Part shown: positions 33,694 to 42,322 of the stretch, one piece after another
How the letters are laid out: every line of letters begins with the position of its first letter
Numbering within the stretch: the first letter of the stretch is position 1
Assembly: GCA_902568465.1 (NCBI GenBank)
Contig: CACFQR010000008.1
Location: 1 to 58,067, forward strand
DNA from: an uncultured Pelagibacteraceae bacterium
Lineage (GTDB): Bacteria > Pseudomonadota > Alphaproteobacteria > Pelagibacterales > Pelagibacteraceae
Reading direction: 5' to 3'
DNA: 58,067 bases
Translations under genes and position numbers: made by a program
The notes under the pieces: model-generated
The model's input: the letters and a program-made list of their open reading frames with translations, nothing else
Told to the model about the DNA's origin: nothing
Database searches by the model: none

Positions 33694-34685
33694 TATTCTG
33701 CTTTACCCAAAAGCCTGATTCTTGAAATTCCTCCATCAGGATAAATATTTATTCTTATGTAATTAATTTTTTTATTTTTCATTAATTTATTAATAAAATT
33801 GTGTTTTTTATGTGCATGAAGTTTAACTTTTTTTAACAACAACTTCCAATTTTTTGATTTATTAACAATATTTTTAGATGACATTTGATTATTCAGATAT
33901 GCCGCTTGCACAGAACATTTGTCAGGAAAATTACCTTTAAAGTGATGAGTATCAATTTGAATTTTATTTATTTTACCAGCTGTAGCACACTTTAAAATTA
34001 ACCAATCAAAATTTTTTCCTCTACTTCTTCTAGTCTCCCATCCATCACCCATATTTTTCCCTGTTCCAGGAGCTAGCACATTTTCAGCTCTACCAAAATG
34101 TTCATTATTACAGGCAATAGGAGTTGCACCACTTAAAACAGATGTAAGATTTATTATTTTTTTTCCAAATTTTTTATTAATCATCATTTCTCCATAAATT
34201 CTAATTCTAGCAACACCACCATCAGGATAGATATTTAATCTTACATGAGTAAAAATAGATTTATTTTTTATTTTGAAAAAATGATGACTATTTGGTTTAG
34301 TAGATTTCTTTTTTAAAATGTTTAACCACTTGAATTTTTTATTAGGTAATTTACTTTTACTATAACAAGCATCTAGAGAAACTTTGCTTGGCTGATTCCC
34401 ATTAAAATATGATGTATCAATATCTACCTTATGTATTTTACCTGGCCTGCCTAACTTTAAAATTAAATAATCATGTCCTTTATTTCTTTTTCTTCTTGTT
34501 TCCCATCCATCCATCCATTTTCCATGTTTGTCAAAAACTCCCTCTTTAAAAATTGGAGGCCAAGGGTTGATAATTCTTTTAGCAGGCGCAAAAAATTCAT
34601 CTGTTTTATATACAACGCTTGATCCTAAACGTGATTGTGCCAAGTCAATTAAACCATTTAAAAAAATATTTTTATCTTTTTTCAT
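33693..34685 (-). CDS. alc: Allantoicase
   Basis: The 330-residue protein (start ATG 34685, with an in-frame TTG just before) has two copies of the allantoicase domain. Each contains MGDGWETRRSRGKNFDWLIL-like sequence: GWETRRKRNKGHDYLILKLG near 61-80 and GWETRRSRGKNFDWLILK near 215-232. Each is followed by DT-x-x-F-x-GN-x-P and DGGV/I-x-R-I/L-R. It hydrolyses allantoate to ureidoglycolate and urea. It lies 8 bases after the allantoinase stop. Confidence 0.94.
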   Translation of the reverse strand: MKKDKNIFLNGLIDLAQSRLGSSVVYKTDEFFAPAKRIINPWPPIFKEGVFDKHGKWMDGWETRRKRNKGHDYLILKLGRPGKIHKVDIDTSYFNGNQPSKVSLDACYSKSKLPNKKFKWLNILKKKSTKPNSHHFFKIKNKSIFTHVRLNIYPDGGVARIRIYGEMMINKKFGKKIINLTSVLSGATPIACNNEHFGRAENVLAPGTGKNMGDGWETRRSRGKNFDWLILKCATAGKINKIQIDTHHFKGNFPDKCSVQAAYLNNQMSSKNIVNKSKNWKLLLKKVKLHAHKKHNFINKLMKNKKINYIRINIYPDGGISRIRLLGKAE

Positions 34686-34693
34686 CAATAAGA

Positions 34694-35599
34694 TTATATA
34701 TTCGAATAATTTTTAATCCAATGTTTAGCTATATCAATCCTTTTACACAACCAAACATCATCATGTTTTAAAACATAATCCAAGAATCTTTTAAGAGATT
34801 GTATTCTCCCAGGTCGTCCAATTAATCTGCAATGCAAACCTACAGACATCATTTTTGGATTTGTATTTCCTTCTTCATATAAAGCATCAAAACTATCTTT
34901 AAGATAAGAGTAAAATTGGTCACCACTATTAAAACCTTGGTTTGTTGCAAATCTCATGTCGTTGTTGTCAAGCGTATAAGGAATTATTAATTGTTTCTTT
35001 TTTCCCTTAGTTATCCAGTAAGGTAAATCGTCACTGTAAGAGTCACTTTCATAGAGAAAACCACCTTCTTCAATAACTAAATCTCGAGTATTAGGACTGC
35101 AACGACCTGTGTACCAACCTAAAGGCCTTTTACCAAATATTTTTTTGATAGATTGAATAGCAAGTTGCATATGTTTTTTTTCTGTTGCCTTTGGTATTTT
35201 CTGATAATCAATCCATCTCCATCCATGTGATGCAATCTCATAATCAGATTCTTTAATAGCGTCACAAACATCTTTATTTCTTTCTAAAGCCATTCCAACG
35301 CCAAAAATAGTTACAGGAATTTTCTTTCTTTGAAAAAGTTCATGCAATCTCCAAAAACCTCTTTTTGAACCATATTCATAAAAAGATTCCATATTAATGT
35401 GCCTTCCTTTAATTGGTTGGGCCCCAATTATTTCTGATAAAAAAACCTCTGACATTTTGTCACCGTGCAACACACAGTTTTCGGCACCTTCCTCATAGTT
35501 TAAAACAATTTGAAGAGCTATTTTTGCACCATTTGGCCATTTTATGACTGGTGTTTTTGACCCATAACCAATCATATCTCTTGGATAATTCTTTTTCAT
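34694..35599 (-). CDS. puuE: Allantoinase PuuE (polysaccharide-deacetylase fold)
   Basis: A 301-residue protein of the NodB/CE4 fold, PuuE type, which opens allantoin to allantoate. It begins YPRDMIGYGSKTPVIKWPNG and has NYEEGAENCVLHGD, then SHGWRWIDYQ and GWYTGRCSPNTRDLV. These match PuuE rather than chitin deacetylases. It starts 53 bases from the divergent hpsN-like gene, so ureide and sulfonate genes share a control region. Upstream uricase-pathway genes are not in the window. Confidence 0.9.
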   Translation of the reverse strand: MKKNYPRDMIGYGSKTPVIKWPNGAKIALQIVLNYEEGAENCVLHGDKMSEVFLSEIIGAQPIKGRHINMESFYEYGSKRGFWRLHELFQRKKIPVTIFGVGMALERNKDVCDAIKESDYEIASHGWRWIDYQKIPKATEKKHMQLAIQSIKKIFGKRPLGWYTGRCSPNTRDLVIEEGGFLYESDSYSDDLPYWITKGKKKQLIIPYTLDNNDMRFATNQGFNSGDQFYSYLKDSFDALYEEGNTNPKMMSVGLHCRLIGRPGRIQSLKRFLDYVLKHDDVWLCKRIDIAKHWIKNYSNI

Positions 35600-35651
35600 A
35601 GAATAAAATATTTATATATTAAATTAAAAATAAAATCATAAAAATTCATAT

Positions 35652-36938
35652 ATGGCTATAAAATATCTTAAAAAAGCAATTAAAACTCCATCATCTGACG
35701 ATAATAAGACTAGGGCAGCCGTTCAAAGTATTCTTAATGATATCGAAAAGAGAAGAGAAGAGAGTATTAAAGAAATTACAAAAAAATTTGACAAATACGA
35801 AGGTGAGATAATTGTTTCAAAGGAAAAGATAGAGGAAGCTTCAAAAAAAGTTGATCAAAAAACAAAAGATGATGTTCAGTTTGCATACGAAAGAATAAAA
35901 AAATTTGCAGAACATCAACTTAAAAGCATGAACAACGAGTTTGAGGTGGAGCTTTCAAAAGGATTGTTTGCAGGTCAAAGACTTATACCGGTAAGTTCAG
36001 CGGGTTGTTACATACCAGGAGGACGATATGCACATATTTCATCTGCAACAATGGCTATAACCCCAGCTAAGGTTGCTGGCGTAAAAACTATAATTTGTGC
36101 AAGTCCACCAAAAGATAAAAATGGAGCTCATCCAGGAATTATTTATGCAGCAAATCTTTGTGGAGCTGATGTTATATTAAACTTAGGCGGTATAGCTGCT
36201 ATAGGTTCCATGACCTACGGATGTTTTGGTAATCCAGCAGTTGATTTTTTAGTTGGCGCTGGAAACCAATATGTATCTGAAGCAAAAAGAATAGTTTACG
36301 GACAAGTAGGAATCGATCAATTTGCGGGTCCAACCGAGATAGCAATTATTGCAGACAAATCTGCTGACAAAGAAATAGTCGCGGCAGATATAGTAGGCCA
36401 GGCAGAGCACGGTTACAATTCACCAGGGTGGGTTTTTACTACAGATAAAACAGTTGCTGACTACATAATGAAAAGAATTCCAGAACTAATTGCTGAATTA
36501 CCCGAAGGACCAAGATCTAGCGCTGAACCAGCATGGAGAGATTATGGGGAAGTAATACTTTGTGATACCAATGAAGAAATGGCAAAGATTAGTGATCAAT
36601 ATGCGGCAGAACATCTAGAGGTTCATGCTGAAAAACTGGATTGGTGGTTAAATAGATTAAAAAATTATGGATCTTTATTTTTAGGTGAAGAAACAACAGT
36701 GGCTTATGGAGACAAGTGTTCTGGGCCTAATCATATTTTACCTACTAAAGGAGGAGGAAGATATACCGGAGGTTTATCCGTTGGAAAATTTATCAAAACT
36801 TTAACTTTTCAAAGAATGACCAAAGAAGCTAACAAAATTGTAGGAGCTACTGCTGCCAGGTTAGGTAGAGCAGAAGGTATGGAGGCACATGCTAGAACTG
36901 GAGATATAAGGCTAAAAAAATATGGTCATAGCACTTAA
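35652..36938 (+). CDS. hpsN: Sulfopropanediol 3-dehydrogenase HpsN (histidinol-dehydrogenase family)
   Basis: A 428-residue zinc NAD enzyme of the HisD family. It has PGGRYAHISSATMAITPAKVAGV near 122-144, FAGPTEIAIIADKSAD near 222-237 and the zinc region AEHGYNSPGWVF and AAEHLEVHAE. Real HisD proteins have Y-P-S-S-V at the first site, whereas HpsN has Y-A-H-(I/A)-S/A. No other his gene is nearby, but sulfonate genes are. HpsN oxidises (R)-2,3-dihydroxypropanesulfonate to sulfolactate, which would feed SuyAB. The call rests on motif and context. Confidence 0.82.
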   Translation: MAIKYLKKAIKTPSSDDNKTRAAVQSILNDIEKRREESIKEITKKFDKYEGEIIVSKEKIEEASKKVDQKTKDDVQFAYERIKKFAEHQLKSMNNEFEVELSKGLFAGQRLIPVSSAGCYIPGGRYAHISSATMAITPAKVAGVKTIICASPPKDKNGAHPGIIYAANLCGADVILNLGGIAAIGSMTYGCFGNPAVDFLVGAGNQYVSEAKRIVYGQVGIDQFAGPTEIAIIADKSADKEIVAADIVGQAEHGYNSPGWVFTTDKTVADYIMKRIPELIAELPEGPRSSAEPAWRDYGEVILCDTNEEMAKISDQYAAEHLEVHAEKLDWWLNRLKNYGSLFLGEETTVAYGDKCSGPNHILPTKGGGRYTGGLSVGKFIKTLTFQRMTKEANKIVGATAARLGRAEGMEAHARTGDIRLKKYGHST

Positions 36939-36940
36939 AG

Positions 36941-37945
36941 ATGCAAGCTTTAGTTTACACAGATATAGAAACAATAATTTATAAAGAAGAAAAAAATCCA
37001 AAAACAGTAAATGGTGAAAGCATAGTTAAAGTTTCTGCTTCAGGTATTTGTGGTTCCGATATGCATGCTTATCACGGCAGAGATGAGAGAAGAATTCCAC
37101 CTTTAATATTAGGACATGAAGTTAGTGGAATAATTGACAAAGGTGAAAAAGTTGGAAAAAAAGTAGTTCTCAATCCTCTTATTACATGTGGCTCGTGTGA
37201 CTATTGTAAAAATGAGAGAGAACATCTTTGTGGAAAAAGAATAATCCTAGGAATGAATAAACCAATAGAAAGACAAGGTGGGTTTGCCGAGTATGTTTCT
37301 ATTCCAAATAAAAACATTTACGAATTACCAAAAAAACTTGATATTAAAGAAGCTCCAATAGCTGAACCATGTGCTGTAGCTCTACATGCTGTTGAGCTCG
37401 GTGAAAAAGAGCTCTCTAAACCTATAGAAGATACCAAAGTATTAGTTATAGGTGCTGGAGCTATTGGATTATTATGTGGTTTAATTGTTGAAAAGATAAA
37501 AAAATGTAAGGATATTGTTATATTAGAACCAAATGACAATAGATTAAAAGAGTCACTTAAATACGTAAATGCAGACGGTTTTAAACCAGGTAATAAAAGT
37601 ATATTTAACGACCATTTTGACTTAATCTTTGATAGCGTTGGTTTGGAAATTACTAGACAACAGGCTATACAATCAATTAAACCAGGTGGTACCATTATTC
37701 ATATTGGACTCACCCAACCAGCTGGTACTTTTAATTTTAGAAAAGCAACTCTTCAAGAAATAACTTTTATAGGAACTTATTGTTATACAAATAAAGATTT
37801 TGAAAAAACTTTAAGCATGTTAAATAACAAGGAAATTGGAAGTTTAAATTGGATAGATTATAGAAAACTTAAAGAAGGTCCTGAGGCATTTCAAGAAATA
37901 CACAACGGTAAATGTAGTGCTCCTAAAGTTATTTTACTTATTTAA
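36941..37945 (+). CDS. Zinc-dependent alcohol dehydrogenase, candidate DHPS/polyol dehydrogenase
   Basis: The 334-residue medium-chain dehydrogenase has catalytic zinc ligands C37 (GICGSDMHAYHG), H59 and E60 (ILGHEVSG) and a structural zinc site C83, C86, C89, C97. The cofactor site is VLVIGAGAIGLLCG. It begins 2 bases after hpsN, so both act together. HpsP, a dehydrogenase that interconverts DHPS with dihydroxyacetone sulfonate, is the best guess. A threonine- or sorbitol-type substrate cannot be excluded. The 3' end overlaps the convergent persulfide dioxygenase by 8 bases. Confidence 0.8.
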   Translation: MQALVYTDIETIIYKEEKNPKTVNGESIVKVSASGICGSDMHAYHGRDERRIPPLILGHEVSGIIDKGEKVGKKVVLNPLITCGSCDYCKNEREHLCGKRIILGMNKPIERQGGFAEYVSIPNKNIYELPKKLDIKEAPIAEPCAVALHAVELGEKELSKPIEDTKVLVIGAGAIGLLCGLIVEKIKKCKDIVILEPNDNRLKESLKYVNADGFKPGNKSIFNDHFDLIFDSVGLEITRQQAIQSIKPGGTIIHIGLTQPAGTFNFRKATLQEITFIGTYCYTNKDFEKTLSMLNNKEIGSLNWIDYRKLKEGPEAFQEIHNGKCSAPKVILLI

Positions 37946-38636
37946 CAATATCTTTCAAAGTTAATCCCTTTTTATTAGCAGGTACAGCTACATCCATCAT
38001 TGCAGGATGAGATAATTTTAAATTTTTCATTATCTCAGCATACTCATCTGCAGAAGAAACTTGAAGTCGTGGGTTATTTATTATCTCGTTTTCAATTGTT
38101 GAATATTTTTTTCCATTATAATCATGCGCAGGAAATACTAAAGTTTTTTCAGGAAGTTTTAGTATTTTTTTAAATAAAGAGTTATAAGCATCGTAAGAAC
38201 TACCATTTTGAAAATCAGTTCTTCCCGTTCCATTAATCAGCAGAGCATCTCCAGTAAAAACTCTATCTTTCATAAAAAAACTATATGAGCAATCCGTATG
38301 ACCTGGTGTATACATTGATACAAGTTCAATATTTTCAATTTTAATTTTTTCATTATCTTTAACTCTAATATCTATTACTTCTGAGGAAGAATGTGATCCC
38401 ATTACTCTCGAACAGTTTGTCTGTTTGTTTAATTCATTTAATCCAGAAATATGATCCGCATGAATGTGAGTATCTATAACTTTTACTAATTTTAATTTTA
38501 ATTCTTTAAGTACATTTAAATATGATTTAATATTTTCTATCACAGGATCAATAACTAATGCCTCCCTACCTTCTCCACTTGAAATAATGTACGTGTAGGT
38601 TGAAGATTTATTGTCAAATAATTGTTTAAAAATCAT
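37938..38636 (-). CDS. Persulfide dioxygenase, ETHE1-like metallo-beta-lactamase fold
   Basis: The 232-residue protein carries HIHADH (H57, H59, D61, H62), H113, D130 and H171, the MBL-fold ligands, of which ETHE1 enzymes use a mononuclear iron subset. GRTDFQ (138-143) is the ETHE1 signature and distinguishes it from glyoxalase II. It oxidises glutathione persulfide to sulfite and GSH, and would link with the rhodanese at 40027 and with AprBA. It stands alone on the minus strand with its start 87 bases from the divergent peroxiredoxin. Confidence 0.85.
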   Translation of the reverse strand: MIFKQLFDNKSSTYTYIISSGEGREALVIDPVIENIKSYLNVLKELKLKLVKVIDTHIHADHISGLNELNKQTNCSRVMGSHSSSEVIDIRVKDNEKIKIENIELVSMYTPGHTDCSYSFFMKDRVFTGDALLINGTGRTDFQNGSSYDAYNSLFKKILKLPEKTLVFPAHDYNGKKYSTIENEIINNPRLQVSSADEYAEIMKNLKLSHPAMMDVAVPANKKGLTLKDIVK

Positions 38637-38723
38637 ATTTATCTAAAAATTTATAAAAAATTGCATAGCAAATCAATCTAGCTTATATTTATTTTTTTTA
38701 AAAATTAAAAGGGGGAAATTATT

Positions 38724-39383
38724 ATGTTAAAAATAAATAGCTTGGCACCTGACTTTAAAGCAAAAACTACTGTGGGAGATATATCTTTTCATGAGTGGTT
38801 GGGCGATAGCTGGGGAGTATTGTTTTCGCATCCAAAAGATTTTACACCAGTGTGTACAACTGAATTAGGAGCGCTAGGCGGGATGAAATCTCAGTTTGAA
38901 CAAAGAAACGTCAAAGTTATTGGACTAAGTGTTGATCCAGTTTCTGATCATGTAAAATGGCTAGATGATATTAAAGATGTGACAGGGATCAAACCCGACT
39001 ATCCAATTATTGCAGACGAAAAATTAGAAGTTGCAAAACTTTATAATATGCTTGAAGGTGACGCTGGAGTAACTTCAATGGGACGTACAGCAGTTGATAA
39101 TCAAACAGTTAGAACTGTTTTTGTTATCAGACCAGATAAAAGAATTGGATTATTTTTAACTTATCCGATGGCAACTGGTAGAAACTTTTTAGAAATATTA
39201 AGATCAATTGACTCGATGCAAATGACAGCAAAACACAAGGTTGCTACTCCGGCAAACTGGAAAAAAGGCGAAGATGTGATTATTGTTCCAGCTGTTAAAG
39301 ATGATGAGGCTAAAAAGTTATATCCAAATGGATGGAAGGCTTTAAAACCTTATTTGCGTAAAGTTCCAGACCCAACTAAGTAG
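38724..39383 (+). CDS. 1-Cys peroxiredoxin (AhpC/TSA, Prx6 type)
   Basis: A 219-residue peroxidase with active-site FTPVCTTELG (Cys44) and no second resolving cysteine in the C-terminal half, the Prx6/1-Cys layout. The arm region RTVFVIRPDKRIGLFLTYP is typical. It reduces hydrogen peroxide or lipid peroxides. A strong GGGGG Shine-Dalgarno precedes the ATG. It is followed after one base by the methyltransferase TTG start. In a sulfite and persulfide context it may protect from oxidants, as inference. Confidence 0.92.
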   Translation: MLKINSLAPDFKAKTTVGDISFHEWLGDSWGVLFSHPKDFTPVCTTELGALGGMKSQFEQRNVKVIGLSVDPVSDHVKWLDDIKDVTGIKPDYPIIADEKLEVAKLYNMLEGDAGVTSMGRTAVDNQTVRTVFVIRPDKRIGLFLTYPMATGRNFLEILRSIDSMQMTAKHKVATPANWKKGEDVIIVPAVKDDEAKKLYPNGWKALKPYLRKVPDPTK

Positions 39384-39384
39384 A

Positions 39385-40041
39385 TTGGATAAAAAAAAAT
39401 TAGACCAACAATCACAGCATTGGGAAAAAAATTTTTCAAATAAGCCTGAGATGTTTGGTAATGAACCAAGCAAAGCAGCAGTGGAATCCCTTAATTTTTT
39501 TAAGGGTAAAAAGATAGTTGAGCTAGGCTCGGGACTAGGAAGAGATACTATATTTTTTGCCCAAAATTCAATTAAGGTAGTTGCTTTAGATTATAGTCAA
39601 AAAGCAATAGAAATAATTAACAAAAAATCTAAAAAATTAAATCTTACAAAATTTATAAAAACAAAAATTTTTGATGTAAGAAAAAAATTGCCTTTTAAGA
39701 GTAACACAATTGATGGATGCTTCTCCCATATGCTTTATTGCATGGCTCTATCAAATAGTGATTTAGAAAATTTAAATAAAGAAGTGTTACGAATTTTAAA
39801 ACCAGGAGGAATTAATATATATACTGTTCGCCATACAGACGATGGTGATTATAGAAATGGAATTCATATAGGCGAGGATCTTTATGCGAATGATGGTTTT
39901 ATTGTTCATTTCTTTTCAGAAAGTAAAGTAAAACAGCTCACTAAAGGCTTTAAAATTTTAAATATTGAAAAATTTGAAGAAGGAAAATTTCCAAGAAAAT
40001 TATTTAAAGTTATCCTTAAAAAAAAATTATTTGCAGGGTAA
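39385..40041 (+). CDS. Class I SAM-dependent methyltransferase
   Basis: The 218-residue protein starts with TTG one base after the peroxiredoxin stop. It has the SAM-binding motif IVELGSGLGRDTIFFA near 49-64, VVALDYS as motif II and a later GCFSHMLYCMAL region, then EVLRILKPGGINIYTVRH. It resembles TehB-like or thiol-type methyltransferases that act on small molecules, but the acceptor is unknown. The end overlaps the convergent rhodanese gene by 15 bases. Confidence 0.85.
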   Translation: MDKKKLDQQSQHWEKNFSNKPEMFGNEPSKAAVESLNFFKGKKIVELGSGLGRDTIFFAQNSIKVVALDYSQKAIEIINKKSKKLNLTKFIKTKIFDVRKKLPFKSNTIDGCFSHMLYCMALSNSDLENLNKEVLRILKPGGINIYTVRHTDDGDYRNGIHIGEDLYANDGFIVHFFSESKVKQLTKGFKILNIEKFEEGKFPRKLFKVILKKKLFAG

Positions 40042-40404
40042 ATTATTTTTTTTCCAACCCATATTTTCTTTATTTCCTAAAAAACCATCAGATATATTAG
40101 AACATTTATAATCTTTTCTTGATATTAACTCTGCAGCGGCCTGAGATCTAACACCTCCCATACAAATAGTTAATATCTCAGTATCTTTTTTTATATTTAG
40201 ATTATTAAAATCTTCAACAAAGTTTTCGTTGTAACTTTTATCAGCAAACTGAATAGTTAAAAAAAATGTTTTTAAACCTATTTCTTCACCATTTGGTTTA
40301 CCATCCATCTTCCACTCTTCTTCTGTTCTTACATCAATTAAAACAGAGTTAGGATTATTTTTTAAATATTCCTTTAATTCTTTACTAGGTATTTGTTTAA
40401 TCAT
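40027..40404 (-). CDS. Rhodanese-like sulfurtransferase
   Basis: A single rhodanese domain of 125 residues with LIDVRTEEEW near 22 and the active-site loop CMGGVRS (Cys81). The loop length fits a sulfurtransferase rather than a Cdc25-like phosphatase. It would carry sulfane sulfur, fitting the persulfide dioxygenase nearby. It is the last gene of the tauABC-Ldh-Pta run, 6 bases after the Pta-like stop. Confidence 0.87.
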   Translation of the reverse strand: MIKQIPSKELKEYLKNNPNSVLIDVRTEEEWKMDGKPNGEEIGLKTFFLTIQFADKSYNENFVEDFNNLNIKKDTEILTICMGGVRSQAAAELISRKDYKCSNISDGFLGNKENMGWKKNNLPCK

Positions 40405-40410
40405 AATATT

Positions 40411-41322
40411 TTAATCTAAAGATACTACAGCAGCAGCGATTGAAGCTAGTCGAGATTCTGCCTCATCTGATCTGCTAGTAATTACTACTGGAGCTTTGCC
40501 TCCCACAACAACTCCGGCTGCACATGCGCCCATAAAGTACACCATCATTTTTACTAGTGCATTTCCCGCTTCTACATTTGGCACTAAAAGTATGTCAGTT
40601 GAGCCAGAAACATTATTTTTAATTTTTTTAATGGCTGCTGATTTTTTAGAAACTGAATTATCAAAAGCCAAAGGACCAAAAACATCTGCGTTAATATTTT
40701 CTTCTTTAGCACGTTTAGTAATTATATCGGCATCTATTGAACTCGGCATACTTTCTAGAATTTCCTCTGTGGCAGAAAGCAAAGCTACTTTAGGCTTTGA
40801 AATTCCAATTTTATTTGCAAAATCCACAGCATTTCTGAGAATATGCATTTTTACTTCTAGTTTTGGCAAAACATTAACAACTCCATCTGTAATAATGAAA
40901 GGCTTATCATCCTTGTCCAAAGTCATATGCCAAACATGACTTAATCTTTTTTTACCAATTAAATTTAGATCTCTTTTTAAAACTGCTTTCATTAAAACGT
41001 CTGTATGAATATGGCCTTTAACAATAATTTTGACTTCTTTCTGACTTGCCATTTTAGCAGCAATTGGTGCAGTACTATTTTCATCTTTTTCATTAATAAT
41101 TTTATATTTTGATATATCCCATTGTAATTTATCTGCATATTTTTTGATTTCAGATTCATTACCAACAAATATAGGATTTATTAAATTATGCTGAACAGCT
41201 TTTTGTACTGATTCCATAGGAAACATTTCTCCAGCATTTACAATAGCGGCATCAATAATGCCTTTCTTTTTTGCAACATTAATTAGATTATTAGGACAGA
41301 TAATTTTTTTATTAGATAGCAT
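40411..41322 (-). CDS. pta: Phosphate acetyl/butyryltransferase family, probable Pta partner of Xsc
   Basis: The 303-residue protein belongs to the PTA_PTB family. It has VNAGEMFPMESVQKAVQ, FVGNESEIKKYADK, MAKMASQKEVKIIVKGHIHT and the C-terminal LLVPNVEAGNALVKMMVYF with GGKAPVVITSRSDEAESRL, the usual acyl-CoA and phosphate site. It would convert acetyl phosphate, made by Xsc, to acetyl-CoA. Because it follows tauABC within a minus-strand run, this coupling is well supported. A phosphate butyryltransferase activity is the alternative. It overlaps the Ldh-like gene by 11 bases. Confidence 0.85.
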   Translation of the reverse strand: MLSNKKIICPNNLINVAKKKGIIDAAIVNAGEMFPMESVQKAVQHNLINPIFVGNESEIKKYADKLQWDISKYKIINEKDENSTAPIAAKMASQKEVKIIVKGHIHTDVLMKAVLKRDLNLIGKKRLSHVWHMTLDKDDKPFIITDGVVNVLPKLEVKMHILRNAVDFANKIGISKPKVALLSATEEILESMPSSIDADIITKRAKEENINADVFGPLAFDNSVSKKSAAIKKIKNNVSGSTDILLVPNVEAGNALVKMMVYFMGACAAGVVVGGKAPVVITSRSDEAESRLASIAAAVVSLD

Positions 41323-42322
41323 TAAGTTTTTTAATCTCTTTCAATATGTTTGTTGGTATATTTATACCCTTTTTTAGATTTTTTTTATATTTAGCATATT
41401 TGCTTTCACCAGGATAAAGAATTTTATTTATCCTATTAGATTTAGGCAATCTTTTGACAGTTTTTATATTTCTTTTGATTTGGGACAAATAGTTTTTTCC
41501 AATAAATATGTTAGGTTTTATAACTATGAATAAATGACCAACATTTTGAGGTCCAGTTAAATCATCAAATGGATCTCTAACTTTACCACCGTGGTTCGCC
41601 CCAGTTAATACTCCTGAAATTATGTCAACCATCCAAGCTAGTCCGGAACCTTTAAAGCTGGCAATAGGAAGCTGTGAACCTAGAATAGCTTTTTTAGCAT
41701 TAGTTGTAGGATTTCCTAATTTATCTAGCGCTACACCAGGGGGAATTTTGTACCCTAATTTTTCAGCCCGTCTTATCTTTCCTCTATTTATAATTGACAT
41801 AGAGGTGTCTAAAATAAAAGGAGTCTTATTACCAGAAGGGGTTCCAAAACATATTGGATTAGTTCCAAATAATGTTTTTTTTGACCCATGGGGCGCGATA
41901 GCAGGCGGCGCGTTAGTATAACACCAGGCTGTAAGATTTTCTTTGACAGCTTTTTCCGCATAAAAAGTTGATAATCCATAGTGACTACTATTTTTAATTC
42001 CAACTAATCCAATACCAGTTTTTTTTGCATTAAAAATTGCTTGTCTAATTCCAACGTCAGCTGCAACAAATCCAATAGCATTATTTGCATCAATATGAGA
42101 AATAGAATTTGATATTTTTTTTATTTTAATTTTCGGGTTAGGATTTATAAGTTTTTTTTTTATTCTATCGCAATACATTTTCATTCTTGCTAAACCATGT
42201 GACTGTGCACCAAACAATTCAGCTTTAATTATATAACTAGACGAAATTTCAGCATGAGATTTATTTAATCCATGCTTAATAAAAATATTTTTAAGATTTT
42301 TTTTAAGTATTTTTAAATTCAC
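41312..42322 (-). CDS. Ldh-family (malate/L-lactate/sulfolactate) dehydrogenase
   Basis: The 336-residue protein starts with GTG at 42322, sharing one base with the tauC stop (an in-frame TTG 18 bases earlier exists). It belongs to the Ldh/ComC/AllD family, which do not use a Rossmann fold: FGAQSHGLARM, AVKENLTAWCYTNAPPAIAPH, FGTNPICFGTP and KGSGLAWMVDIISGVLTGA. ComC oxidises (R)-sulfolactate to sulfopyruvate, and others act on ureidoglycolate or lactate. Its position between tauC and pta favours a sulfonate substrate, but ureidoglycolate (AllD type) is a real alternative given the ureide operon. Confidence 0.8.
   Translation of the reverse strand: MNLKILKKNLKNIFIKHGLNKSHAEISSSYIIKAELFGAQSHGLARMKMYCDRIKKKLINPNPKIKIKKISNSISHIDANNAIGFVAADVGIRQAIFNAKKTGIGLVGIKNSSHYGLSTFYAEKAVKENLTAWCYTNAPPAIAPHGSKKTLFGTNPICFGTPSGNKTPFILDTSMSIINRGKIRRAEKLGYKIPPGVALDKLGNPTTNAKKAILGSQLPIASFKGSGLAWMVDIISGVLTGANHGGKVRDPFDDLTGPQNVGHLFIVIKPNIFIGKNYLSQIKRNIKTVKRLPKSNRINKILYPGESKYAKYKKNLKKGINIPTNILKEIKKLNAI

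Noticed and set aside
34020-34520. DNA repeat in the allantoicase gene
   Set aside because: The two similar stretches (each encoding a GWETRR block) are the two homologous halves of the allantoicase protein, a family feature and not a mobile repeat.
35652-36938. Histidinol dehydrogenase for histidine biosynthesis
   Set aside because: The substrate loop (GGRYAHISSATMAI) is HpsN-like and there are no his genes next to it, while sulfonate genes are nearby.
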